DNA from: Coriolopsis trogii
Lineage: Eukaryota; Basidiomycota; Agaricomycetes; Polyporales; Polyporaceae
Direction of reading: 5' to 3'
NCBI GenBank assembly: GCA_020543525.1
Contig: JAHYIO010000031.1
Location: 124,001 to 188,000, forward strand
Length of the DNA stretch: 64,000 nt
The position numbers and the translations under genes are program-made. Below the pieces are notes generated by a model. It made no database searches, was not told the DNA's origin, and was given only the letters and a program-made list of their open reading frames with translations. Shown piece after piece: positions 32,255 to 44,408 of the stretch (its first letter is position 1; the number at the start of each line of letters is the position of its first letter).

Positions 32255-35024
32255 TTACCGGAATGCTTGAGCTTGTAGGTTCCATATATTCGCGTACTCC
32301 CCCTCGCGCTTCAACAGCTCTTGGTGTGTCCCAGCCTCTACAACCACAGACGCGTTCATATACCTGCCGAGAGCATAGTCAACCTCAAGCTCAGGATTTA
32401 GACCATGGAAACACGACACTCACAAGATGAGATCAGCATGGCGCGTCAGGTTGCCAAATCGATGAGACGAGAAGAGCATAGTCTTGTTGCCCCGCAGCTC
32501 TCGGAGCCGGTTAAAAAGATCTGTGTGTGCTGATCAGCATAACGCACGACAATGACCCGTCCGGAAAACCTACCATGCTCCGCGACAGGATCCAACGACG
32601 CGCTCGGCTCGTCAAAGAGTAACAGCCCCACGCGGCTGTCCTCGGACACGACTGAACGCATGAACGTCCTCGCACTGAACATATGTCACATCAATACGTG
32701 CTCAACCTGCCACCACGGGCGAGGCATTCACTTACACCGCAAGCCGCTGCAGCTGCCCCCCACTGAGCGACGACACCCCAGAGGTCTTCATTCCTCCCGC
32801 GCCTCGCACAGCGCTATAGTCCACCTTACGCCCGAACAGCGTCTTGGTGCCCTCAGGCAGCCCTGCGTAGTGGTCGCGCACAGGTCGATCGAGGTACGTC
32901 TCGAATCCCTCCGGAAGCTTCTCGATGAAGGACTCCGCGCCTCCGAGTTGCGCCGCGAGACGTACGCGCTCGTCATCATCAGCAGAGGACGGATCGCCAA
33001 TGGCGATGTTGTCGCGGATCTACGAATTTGGCGTGGGAAGTCAGAACAACGTGTCCAGACGTCCAAACCATATACCGTACGTACGGATAATGGGAAGTGG
33101 GTGTAATCCTGGAAGAGGACGGAGATGGCTTGTCGGAGGTCGTACAGCTTGAGTGTGCGAATATCGTGACCGCCGATGAAGATCTGGCCCTCGTCAGGGT
33201 CGTACAGCCGAACGATGAGCTTGAGGATCGTGCTCTTTCCGGACCCGTTCACTCCAACAATGACCTGAGGAACGAGATTCAACAACCGGCTCCAAAACGA
33301 TAACACGATACACATACACATAGCTGACCCGGGGCTAGAGTAAACGAGATGTTGCGCAAGGCATAGTTCTCCGCGCCCGGATACTTGAAAGACACGTTCC
33401 TAATAGAGGTAACTGAGTTCCACAGAATGACTATGGAATTTAGAGGACTTACTTGAACTCAAGAGCAATCCCAGACTTAATCATATTCATGTCTTCAGGG
33501 AAGGGGATAGTCCCATCCGGGACCTTGTTCTTGATGTTACCCACCTCGTATAGTTTCCGGACGGTGGACAGATCCTCGCTGACGGATGTCGTCGAGTGCA
33601 GGAGCTCGTACATGTTGCCAACAAAGCTTTGGGTAGCCTCTTGTATGAGGTGAAGCGAAGCAAGAGAAACAGGCATGCTCGCGGGATACTGTACAGCACG
33701 CAGAGTGAAGACAATCTGGGGAACGCATATGAGAACGCGAACGTACGGAAATACGGCGAGCATACATACTTGTGGCATCTGGTTGAGGGGATCCTCGAGT
33801 AGAGACCAGAAGCTGAAGCGGCTCGCCAGTCTCTGATTACGCTGCCAGTCTCTGAAGTCACCGTCGTTGTCTCCGACCCGATCGGATGCCTTCTTGAACT
33901 CTGTGAGAAGTTGCGATATGAACGACGCCAACAATGAGGGTCGAAGAATGTCATCGTCCTCACCATCCGAGGCGTATTCAGCCAGATTACCGGCAACAAC
34001 TTCCTTGCGATGCGCAGGATCTCTCATTACCCGCTTCCATCCCTCCATCTTGATATAATCCTGGTTCGTCGTCGTCGCCGCCCACACTGCAGCATCGAGT
34101 ATGAGCGCCAAAGTTCTCAAAGCTCGGGTGGATGACGTACCCCGCGACGGCTCAAAGACGTTTATAGTCTTGATCCAACTCATCGATTGCGATGCCATCG
34201 TCAACGCAGCCAGTAGCAGCCCATCTCTCTGTCCACGCAGTACCTGCACCAGTACCACACTCTGCGCAATCAGCTGCATGCTGGCTCGCACGATGGTCGC
34301 CGCCTTCTCGAGCGTGCCCCATGCTACGGTACGACCCAGGACCTCAGTTGACGCGTCGTCCAGCTGTCTCTGCACGTTCGTCGACTCGTACGTGGGCAGA
34401 TCCAGTCGCGCGCGGGCGTGGAAGAGCCGCACAGCATAGAAACGTGCGATACGAACCTTGAGGGGTCGCTGCGTGCGTAGCCTAATGACCCACATCAGAC
34501 TAGTGCCCATGCTGCAGGCAATACGACCGGCGCAGATTCGGAACAGGTCGTCCTTCTCAACGGTCCTAGTGTCGATGGCAACTTGCATCTGTTGAGCAGT
34601 GAGCCCGTGTGCAGGCCACAGAGCTGGAGATCATGCTTACAATCTGCAGCAATTGTCCCTGATACCTGAATCCAAAGGTAAGCACAGAGCATGGAACATG
34701 GAGATATCGGAGGAAAACATTGACGTACCAAAGGCCAAGCGCAGGGAGGATCGCATGTCCAATCTCGGTGGCAGCAAAGACGAGGAGAAGTATTGCGCAC
34801 GTGGGTATGCTCAGGACGTCGCAGGTCATCCTCCATACATACGGGAAACATTCGAGCAGGTCCATGTACTTCTCAAGTTTGGACGATCCAGGTACGTGGG
34901 CGAGCTTCGGCTCCTTCTCCTCGTACAGATCCCATACGCCGAGGCGAGTGTGCTTCACGCGCCGGGCGTCGTTGGGATCGAATGTACCTTTACGATCGGT
35001 GAATTGGCGATTTGACCAGCGCAT
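32255..35024 (-). CDS. ABC transporter (half-size, membrane domain plus ATPase)
   Basis: 733 aa in eleven exons: 35024-34729, 34665-34641, 34588-34141, 34086-33770, 33715-33453, 33399-33318, 33264-33085, 33019-32736, 32674-32574, 32520-32424, 32363-32255; all phases agree. The N-terminal half has hydrophobic segments ([20 protein letters not shown] near 83; others around 160-260). The ATPase domain has Walker [11 protein letters not shown] (about 480), a Q-loop (VLFQDY), signature [11 protein letters not shown], Walker [13 protein letters not shown] and the H-loop (MLFSSHRFG). Substrate unknown. Two introns (34087-34140, 33716-33769) are 54 nt without stops and were recognised only because they interrupt conserved segments. 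Divergent from HET-B across 816 bp. Confidence 0.9.
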
Positions 35025-35840
35025 GGTAGTGCTGAGGATGAAGTCGCGGGATGGCAGATGCCACTGTCTCCGATGATTTCATGATCATATTTATATGGCG
35101 TGCGTAGATACACCGGCCCCGAAGTGGCGCTTGATGGAGTACGATGAAGACTCCGACTTACAAGACGAGTCATTTGTGCAGAACGCAAGTGCTTGTCGAC
35201 ATACGTCGAGATTGTACGGCATCAAGCCAGCTGTCCTATGTGAATAATTGTAGCTGCGCGCGCATGAGGCGACCACACGACTGACTGCGGCGCAGGTGGT
35301 AGTTCTGTCACTTCTCGAGTGAGTTACGAAGCAAATTCATGTGAGAATGCCCGAGACAGCGACATTGAGAGGTTGTAGCAACGGGACATGGTCTGAGCTG
35401 GATGATGGACGACCAGGAGTTGGCTCGAGGACATTTGTCGGCGCTAGCGCTCCCTGGGCGCGAATATCTGTCGGAGATGGCGGCTTGAGACAGTCCGACA
35501 ATCGGAGTACGAATGCTGGTCCAGCGTGAACTAGCGCGCAGCACACTCCTCGATCCCTTGCGCATGCGGCAGTACAGACAGCGTTTCAGCGAGACAGCGT
35601 CTTGCATATGCATGCATACAATGGAATGTGGCTGTACTCGACCTATATGTACTCGACCTGATCCCTCGAGCTCTTCTCCCTCTCGACCTCGACATACGTA
35701 TGTACTGATCCTACTGCTCCCTAGGGGTCGTACCGGGTGCCATCCTAGCAATCCTCACACGTTCAGTACTGACTAATCCTTATTGTGCGCGTTCTCATCT
35801 CTATGTGATTCCAGCTAACATTGAACGAACAGAGAGAGCA
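35025..35840. promoter_or_regulatory. Divergent region between ABC transporter and HET-B
   Basis: 816 bp between two start codons, so it should carry both promoters. It contains pyrimidine-rich stretches near 35660-35700. No defined motif identified. Confidence 0.45.
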
Positions 35841-38068
35841 ATGTGGCTGCTTAGTACCGACCGGGCTGAGCTCTGCTTCTTCCCCGACGCGTCGAGGGTC
35901 AGATCAGGCGGCTACGCGATCCTTTCGCACACCTGGGAAGACAACGAGCAGACCTTTCAGGACGTGCAGAAACTCATCACGAAGTGTCAAGCTTCCGGCC
36001 TGAACCCTCGCGACCATGTCTCGGACAAGATCAGGAACAGCTGCATGCTCGCAGAGCGACACGGGTACGATTGGGTCTGGATCGACACCTGCTGTATCGA
36101 CAAGACGAGCAGCACCGAGCTCTCCGAGGCTATCAGCTCGATGTACCGCTGGTATCAGCAAGCCGAGGTCTGCTACGCATACCTCGCAGATGTCTCCGAC
36201 AGCGACTCTTTAGACGCTCCCCGATCCGAATTTCGCCAGAGCCGATGGCACACTCGAGGGTGGACCCTGCAGGAGCTCATCGCACCCCCTTCCCTTCTCT
36301 TCTACTCGAAGCGTTGGGTGTTCCTCGGGACCCGTATGGACCTCACTCCGCTTTTGTCCGAAGTCACGGGGGTGTGGTCCAGTGTCTTGAACCGCAGTGC
36401 CGGTGCATGGATTGCCAGCATCGCAGAGCGAATGCGTTGGGCCTCGAAGCGATGCACTACACGTGTCGAAGACGAGGCCTACTGCCTCCTGGGCCTCTTT
36501 GGGGTTGACATGCCCATCATCTACGGAGAAGGCCGACGTGCTTTCCGGCGTCTTCAGCTAGAAATCATCAAGGTCAATCCCGACGCTACTCTGTTCGTGT
36601 GGGGGCCATACTACACGCAAGAAGAGCTGCTCGACCGGGGGAAGGAGCCGAATGTTGAGTCTGTGAGCGGACTTGAGACGTTGGGGACTAACTTCCTCTT
36701 GGCTGAATCTCCGGCTGCGTTTCACCTGAGCGCGTACTATACACCTGTCATGACGAGACCGTTACAACCATACACGGAGACACAGAAGGCATTCGCACCT
36801 AAGGTACAATCATTGGTACTTCTTCCCTCTTTTGTATCAGTTCTAATCAAGCTTCTTAGGTAGGGGGTAGTGCCCCCGGGACGCCGGAGAATGCATTCAA
36901 GTCTGCCCAGACCCCTCAATTCAAGATGACTCCGCAAGGAATGAAATGCAGGCTTCCCATCATCGAAACGCACGGGATAGCGATCGCAGTACTCCTCTGC
37001 GAAAACTTCCAAACCGGGCACCTCGGTCTTCTCCTGACACCCGTGGTCCATACCGGGGCATACGCTTCAGATCCCCTAGGCTCGTGGGACTCGCGCAAGT
37101 ACTTTGCCTGCGCAAACTTCGTACATCGTCGCATGGTCGGCGGTTACACTGAATGTCGGATCGTCAGCTTGGGGAGAGACCTACACAACATCCACTTCTG
37201 GGACCAGCGGGTAGAAGCTGTGTGGCGCACCGTCTACATTGTCCCGTACCCCGTCTACTGGGCATCTCCACACACCGCCATCATACGCGTGAATCCCAGA
37301 GACGCCGCGTTCGATCTCCCGTTCCGCGTTCCCAGTTGGCTCATCAGTACGCTGAATACGCTTCGATTTGAATGCGAAGTGTGGGATCGCCTACCAGGCC
37401 TTTGGCGCATCGCGTTTCGCAACTACAAGGCGCGCCCGATACAGGGCGAGGAAGCGATCATCATCGCTGCAGGGATATGCGATAGGACGGACTCGCCAGC
37501 GACTCACCCATGGTTGACTCTGGTCACTAGCTATCCTCACCATCACGTGAACGCCGCTTTGGACGACTGGCGGAGACACGACTGCATGCAGGACCACCTA
37601 GTGTCCTGGGGGCCAGCCATGGAGAAGCGGTTCGGGGACGAGGCGAGGGCGGTCCGCGTCTCGTTCCGACCTGACAAGCTCGACGGCTCGAAGGTGCCTG
37701 TCTTGCATCTTGAGCTCGAAGGTACGATATACGCGGAGATCCTGCAGAAGACAGCCCTCCGGATGCCGACTCGGGAGGAGCTCGATGCAGAGGACGTTGC
37801 CAGGGTACGATCCGCTACCACACGGGTCGAGCCTGAACCTCGAGCTCTCCCGGCGCAGATGCAGCCGTTGCTCGAAGCAGCTGCCAGTGGGGAAGGACCG
37901 ATCAGCCTCGCGGAGCCTGCGCCAGCTTCTCTAAGGGCCGGTGTTCCAGCTTCGGATGGATCGAGGACAAAGTGGCGTAGAAAGTCTTTGGCCAGGACCG
38001 TCAAGAGCTGGATTACAGTTATTCGCAATACCCCCCTTCTGCGAGAGGGAACGGGCCGCGCGGTGTAG
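35841..38068 (+). CDS. HET-domain protein B
   Basis: 723 aa: exon 1 35841-36803, a 56-nt phase-0 intron, exon 2 36860-38068. The HET domain (about 25-150) has YAILSHTW, WVWIDTCCIDK and RGWTLQELIAPP, then RVEDEAYCLLGLFGV and IYGEGRRAF. Exon 2 starts with the region opening MTPQGMKCRLPI and is related to the second exons of HET-A and HET-C, ending in a basic tail (KWRRKSLARTVK). The 963-nt first exon is identical in length to that of HET-C. The likely role is allorecognition or cell death, by family only. The ATG at 35841 is chosen because MWLL aligns with the paralogues. Confidence 0.9.
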
Positions 38069-39389
38069 TCTTGAGCCGAGTTCAGCCTTGGAAACCGTCC
38101 TATGGATTCCCAGCGCACGTATGTCCCGAGACCTGGTAGATTCTGGATTGTACATGAAGCTGGACACTAGCTTAGTCCGCCGAACTGGGACGAACGAGAT
38201 GTTCCGCAGAGCGTAGTCGTTTGCACAGTGCACAATTGCTGCGGAGCTGCGTAACATGGTGAGTGCACTCATGCTCAAGTTGTGTCCTGCTAGTGGCACG
38301 GGCTATCTACTGCGGATGGGCCTATTAGAGCCTATTTGGTGGTGATCTCGATGTATCACGATTTTGCCGTATCCTGGTGCCCGAGAACATGGTGAAAACC
38401 ATGATGTCCAACTGCCCTCGCGAACAATCAATTGCCCGGATTTGACCTGTGCTACTACAGCAAGTACGTCCTCCCTCGTCGCGCGCTAATGTAACACGGG
38501 CAAGGTCTAACGTTAACGTTACCTTCATAGTCAAATGGTCCGCTGAAAGAACAGCCGCTACCTTGACGAACGTGTAACTTGAAGTCTCCTTGTTTTGTTG
38601 CACGTATCAATCGTTGTGCGATTCTGACGCAGTACGCACTCCGACAGTCTTGCGATCACGCTCACATCAGCCCCGATGCTACAGGGCACAGTTCACGTCG
38701 ATGGTGATATCATTCCGAGCTCGGACGGTGCTCGGGACGATCTCACCCTCTTCGAAATGGAAGAGTCCGCTGATTCGACGAGCTCGGAAATTGTAGGGGT
38801 GCCGGTGCCTGTTTGAGTCGTAGGTGAGAGGTGGCTTTTCTGTAACGGAACTTAGGTGCTCATTGTGCGGTGGGGTGGGTCGGAGTCGCCCGACGTGGCT
38901 GCGGGGACGCAATAATGACTGTGTACACCTCTGCGATCCAATGTGTACAATGACACCATGCACCACCCAGCACGATGGCAAGGCTCGCTGGGTAGCAGCG
39001 AGAACACGTAAAGGGATTAGGACTCTGCCCGCGGCGGCAGTGCTCCAGTGGCAATACCTGCGGGCTTGTCACTTAGAGTTCGAATGGAAGGTGGACGAAG
39101 ACAATGCACGCACACACCTCGTGGTGAGGTCATGTTGCACTCGAATGGCTTCCTATACTTCCGCTCTCTCTTCAGTGCCCCCCTCGTCCCCTTCCCTCAT
39201 TCCCCCAACTGCTCTCTCGCACCCATCTCAAACCGATTCCTAGTTTCCCGCTTTACAGCGTCGCCGCCGCCGCCTGTTCGTGATACTCCCCGCCCTCGAT
39301 TCTGAGCCGTATCCTCGTCGTTTGGTACGTGCCATTGCCTAGCATAGTGTGTCTATTTTTGCTCATACCACTAAGGGGCACGAAGCACA
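38069..39389. other. Spacer between HET-B and HET-C
   Basis: 1.3 kb with no supported gene. The right third presumably holds the HET-C promoter. No HET-tail relic like those at 1.4-3.3 kb was recognised here. Confidence 0.5.
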
Positions 39390-41877
39390 ATGTGGCTGCT
39401 CAACACGACCACGGCCGAGCTGCGCTACTTCCCCGATGCGTCCCACATCGAACGCGGCGGCTTCGCCATCTTGTCACACACTTGGGGAGACAACGAGCAG
39501 ACCTTCCATGACGTGCGGAGGATCATCAAGGATTGTCAGAAGTCCAGTCTCAGCCCTCGCGACCACGTCGGTGAAAAGATTCGGAACTGCTGCATCCTTG
39601 CCGAGCGACACGGGTATGATTGGGTCTGGATAGATACCTGCTGCATTGACAAGACGAGCAGCACGGAAGTTTCCGAGGCGATCAGCTCGATGTATCGCTG
39701 GTACGAGCAGGCGGATGTCTGTTATGCGTACCTGGCTGACGTCTCGAGCGGTGACCCCCTCGACGCTTTGGAATCCGAGTTCCGCAGAAGTCGATGGCAC
39801 ACACGAGGATGGACCTTGCAGGAGCTCATTGCCCCTTCTTCCGTGCTCTTCTACTCCAAGGACTGGACGTTTCTGGGAACGCGCGCGCAGCTCAGCAGCC
39901 TTCTGTTTGACATCACAGGAGTTTGGCCGAATATTCTGGATCGGACGTGGGGTGTATGGCAGGCAAGTATCGCGACACGAATGCATTGGGCGTCGAAGCG
40001 TCGCACAGCGCGTGTGGAGGACGAGGCGTACTGTCTCTTGGGTCTCTTCGGCGTGGATATGCCGATCATGTATGGAGAAGGCCGTCGCGCGTTCTACCGT
40101 CTTCAGCTTGAGATCCTCAAGAACTCTCCTGATACAACTCTCTTTGCATGGGGACCATACATGTCGCAGGAGCGTTTCAATGGAAGTGGTTACCAAAGAC
40201 TACAACTATCATCTCCCGATTGGAAGAGATACGAATACCTTCTGGCCGAATCTCCTGCCTGTTTCCTTCTACCCACATTCTGCTATACTCCGCACCACTC
40301 GACTCCTTTGAATTCACGCAACAGACTCCTCGAGGAAGCGATCGTTAATAAGGTGGCCATTCCATCACTTGGTGCTTTGTTCGCAGTGGTTCCGGTGCTG
40401 ACCATGCTCTCAGGCTCCACAGAGCAATCCTACCGTTGAAGGCAATAGCCCTGATCCATTGGGATCTCCGGAGGAACCGCAGTTCATCATGACCTCGCAA
40501 GGGATGAAGTGCAGACTTCCAATTGTGAACGCGCACGGGTTGACAGTGGCCATACTTTTTTGCTCGGATTCCCGCTGGCGCGAGTACTTTGGTCTTTGTT
40601 TGACTCCGGTCGCGTCGTCAACGTCTCGATGTTTTGCCTCAGTGGAATTCGACAACAGTCACCGCGTCCTCAATACCTACGACTTATGTCGCATACTCGG
40701 TCTGGGACAGGATCTGCGCAACATCGAACTCTGGGGCAAGCGAGTAGAACCGGAGTGGCGCACGGTATACATCGATCCCTGTCCTCCTTACTGGCAGCAG
40801 TCACCTTACGGCATTAATCCTCTGGGCTGCAATCTCTCTGCTGCACGATCATGTGACTTTCGCATACCCAATTGGCTTGTCACGAAGCTCACAATTGCTA
40901 GCTTCACTTTCGGCGGAGTACTCCTTGATCGTGACAATCGCTGGTTTGTGAAATTCAATTCAGCACCTCCTGACCGCGGTAGGGAGGTTATTTTCATCAG
41001 AGCCGGACTATGCAGTCCCGCTGCCACCAGAGGTTCGCAAAAACCTCCCCTATGGTTAAAATTGACACTTGGCTATCTCAATCCCCGTATTCCCATGACA
41101 ACGTGCTGGGAACCGCACATCTGCGTAGCCGACCACGTCGAAGCCTGGGGACCAGCATTGGAGAAGCGGTTCGGGGACGAGGAAAGGACCGTCCGCATCT
41201 CCTTCCGACCCGACACCTTCGACGGTTCTAGCAAGCTCGTGATGCACATCGAGTTGGAAGGCACGGTGTACGAGAAGATGCTGCAGGATGCGAAGGTCAG
41301 AATACCGACTCGGGAGGAGCTCGATGCGTGGGAGGAGGCTAGGACCGCTCACCGCGCGCCCGTGCCCACCGTTGAACACGTCTGTCACGCACCACATTCA
41401 CACCTCCTGGACGCAGCTTCTGCAGAGCCGTCAGAACTCGTTGGCGCGAGAGTGGGCTGCTGGCCGGCGTCGAGGTCGAATACGGACACCGAAGAGCCGA
41501 GGAAACGAACATCGTCGACGTACGATGACACAGGGTGCCAGGATGCAGTGGGCACCGCGGAAGCTGCGAGGCGCGCCCCTAGGCTCATGCAAAAGCCTAC
41601 GTCGACGCACCACAGCATGAGGCACAAGGAGCTGGCACACGGCATCAGAGGGACCGAGGCTACGAAGGGCGCGAGGAGTGCTTGTGCGTCGAGGGGGAAG
41701 CCCATGTTGGAAGCGGCCGCCAAGAAGCCGATGAAACATACTCAGGACAAATACCGTAGGAGACGGCTCAAGGAGTTGGCTCTCGCCATCCGGCGCGCGA
41801 CAGCCAAGGACGCGCTGGGCCGTTCTGACCTCAGGCGCCATAGGAAGTCGTCACCAGCGGAGGCCAGTGAAGCCTAA
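39390..41877 (+). CDS. HET-domain protein C
   Basis: 808 aa: exon 1 39390-40352, a 61-nt phase-0 intron with CTGAC, exon 2 40414-41877. The HET block has AILSHTWGD, WVWIDTCCIDK and RGWTLQELIAP, followed by RVEDEAYCLLGLFGVDMP and MYGEGRRAF. The second exon opens with MTSQGMKCRLPI as in HET-B. The C-terminus extends into a Lys/Arg/Ala-rich tail (ELALAIRRATAKDAL...SPAEASEA) that is absent from HET-B and matches the relics at 1.4-2.3 kb. It lies tandem to HET-B in the same orientation, 1.3 kb apart, which suggests local duplication. Confidence 0.9.
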
Positions 41878-42857
41878 GCTGTTTGGCTTAGACCCGTACC
41901 GTGCGGAGAAGGGTGGAGCGACCGCCGTCGCGATTCGTTGCAGGACCACGATCCGGGAGCCGTGACAATCCGTCACTAGACTCGGGCTACATAGTCGGGC
42001 TACATAGGTGATGACTTGTACGAGGTGTATCTGCGATGGCAAACTGGCTTGTATAGTTCTTCTCTGACTCGTTGAGCGATGATAACCCTAGGGACAGCGT
42101 ACCTGCTCTTCGGATTCTTCCCTGTATCGTATGGGCTTTAGAATATGTACATCGCCGCAGATGTAAGTCCTAACGTACTGTCGAGTCCTTTTGAATTTGT
42201 CTGCCTCAATTGTTGCCAGTGGTAGGCAAAATGGACAACTCATATCTATCACAGAAATGAATGAGCAATTGACAAATCGTTCTTGGGGACTGGTTTTCTC
42301 TTACCGTTCGCGGTTCCGCTGTTCGGTGCATCCCATATGTATACGATGATTATGGTGCTCGTCGAGGCAACCATGCTACCTGATAATCATTGCGATATAG
42401 ATGCAGGATAGCGCGGAGGTAGACGAGCTGGATGAAGACCTTCTTTCACGAGCGCGTCCAACAGTTCGAGCGCACATCGGGCACGACTGACGTCGCAAGG
42501 GGATCTTGGGGTGCGACTCTGCGCGGCATGCGGTGATGTATGCATGGAACTCGCACCGGTGCTCGGGCAAGTAGAGCGCGCCCTAGCTGCAGGAAGTCGG
42601 TCCTAACTCCACACGAGAGCGGGGTAAGATAGTGCGCACTCTTCTCGTGAATCGTAGGCGTATTGAGGATGCGCAACGCTACGAATTACCAACTACTAGT
42701 TGGAAACCACCAGCCGGAAAGATGACGTACCCAGTTTAGTACAGCTTTCGCCACGACAACTCGAGAATGGGGGTTTCGGACTGAACGCACAGCGACAAGA
42801 TGTCCCATCACACATATTGTCGGAACACGCGCTTTCGCAAGCACTGCTCGAAGGGGA
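41878..42857. other. Spacer right of HET-C
   Basis: About 1 kb, AT-richer than the flanking genes, no supported gene. Confidence 0.5.
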
Positions 42858-43649
42858 CTATTCATGATGGACAATTGTCACGCACAGAGAGTTAATCTTT
42901 GACGAGAAGTCACCGGAGGTACCGCAACCGTCATCAGCGTCATCAGCATCAAGCCAGACTCGTGGGTGGGCAGGGGCACTGCTGCAGTACAGGGAAAAAG
43001 AGTCGAATTCGCCGAGCGGCCCTCGCGGACAAGCTGAATGGATCGCAGTACCGTGGAGGATGGTGTGAGCGGAGCCGGGTGTGATCACGAATCGGAAAGG
43101 ATGGTGGTGGTAGTGGACACCAAGACCTGAGCATGTTGACGTATCAATGATCCTACGCAAGTCGCAGTGTAAGAGAAAGCCAGGCGGAGTGCCGCGCCGG
43201 TAGTGTTTTGTACGGCGTTTCCCATAGCCGAGTGAGAGTACATAGAGAGATGTGTCCTGCATTGATTCTGGAAGTACACTCCTCGCTGCGATCAAACCAG
43301 TACATGTGAAGGTGAGAGAGGCAGTGTGCGCTGTTCCGGTGTCCCCGAGAGCAGCTAAGTGGGAGAAGGTATGTCGGAAAATAGGCACCAGGGCCCAGGA
43401 TGGCTGCCAATACGTGCGCGACAGAGCGTCCGGGGAAGCCGACTGCTGCAGATTGTCGCCAAGTGCGAGTACGACGAGAAGGGCGAGCAGCGAAGTTGTT
43501 TGACTCAGTTGACAGAGCGGCGCGATGGAGGGCTCAGTCGCTATGAGGATCCCTATGGTGAGCGCAGAGCGGAGATTGTGTCGTAGGGCGTCGTCGGGGG
43601 AGAGAGAAGTCGACAAGTGGCCTTCGCGACTGGAGGACGTCCTTGACAA
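42858..43649 (-). CDS. Unassigned 263-codon open frame, possible exon of an unresolved gene
   Basis: This is the longest open frame between HET-C and the amidohydrolase-like gene. It has a hydrophobic stretch (SQTTSLLALLVVLAL) and an Asp-rich end (WLDADDADDGCG). Further minus-strand segments upstream (43650-44280) show hydrophobic and Cys-containing pieces with GT/AG signals, but I could not assemble a convincing protein. It may be a secreted or membrane protein gene, or noise. Confidence 0.25.
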   Translation of the reverse strand: MSRTSSSREGHLSTSLSPDDALRHNLRSALTIGILIATEPSIAPLCQLSQTTSLLALLVVLALGDNLQQSASPDALSRTYWQPSWALVPIFRHTFSHLAALGDTGTAHTASLTFTCTGLIAARSVLPESMQDTSLYVLSLGYGKRRTKHYRRGTPPGFLLHCDLRRIIDTSTCSGLGVHYHHHPFRFVITPGSAHTILHGTAIHSACPRGPLGEFDSFSLYCSSAPAHPRVWLDADDADDGCGTSGDFSSKINSLCVTIVHHE

Positions 43650-44408
43650 TGATCATTGCAGTCGGTGGCACAGTTGACAAATCCTACGACACAATCATCT
43701 CGCCGGTGCAGGAACGTACGTACACGCTGGAGGACGTGTCAGGCTGTGACGCTGTAATGCAGGGCAGTAAGAATTCGATGATACATATGCGAAATGACAT
43801 ACGTGAGTTGAGTATCCTGATTTACGCACCATAGACACCATATACTGCTTCTCGATAGCAGAAAGGGCTCTGGCAGGAACAGGGGGAAGCCAACAGAAGA
43901 TCATGGACATACTCGACATGGAGATGATGAGATCGCGTCTGAATGGAGAGCGCGAGCAGTGCCACTGCTGCGGTTCGCTGAAAACGTGCGCGGCGCGTCG
44001 CGAGGTCTCGTCCATCGAGGACGAGAGCCAGACGAGAGCCCCGGCTGGCCTTTTCAAATCACAGCTACCTCGACAGCAATGCGCGCATCTTTGCAGGCTG
44101 GGATGAGGCCGCGAGTATCGCGTTTTGATCGCCCGCAAACAATTGCCATGGTTTGCACAGTCCTTTCGCGACATACGCGTCGGCGTAAGGAGAGGAAAGT
44201 GGCGAGAGGAGAATGCGCGAGAGGAGGAAGGATTGGAGAGCGGGCGATGGACGAGCGCGCGCTGCAAACAGACTGATGAGATGATCATGATGGATCTCGC
44301 TCCGACGTTATAAGTCTACTCCAGCCGCCCCGCCTTCTCCCCCTCATCTCCGCGTCGTCTCCTCTCACCTCCTCGTTGTTCTCTCCATCGTTGCCCCTGC
44401 AGTCGACG
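43650..44408. other. Region upstream of the amidohydrolase-like gene
   Basis: It may hold 5' exons of the unresolved minus-strand ORF and the promoter of the plus-strand gene starting at 44409. Nothing is firm. Confidence 0.35.

Noticed and set aside
41431..41841. Minus-strand open frame over the HET-C tail
   Set aside because: Shadow of a low-complexity Lys/Arg/Ala coding region; no independent support.
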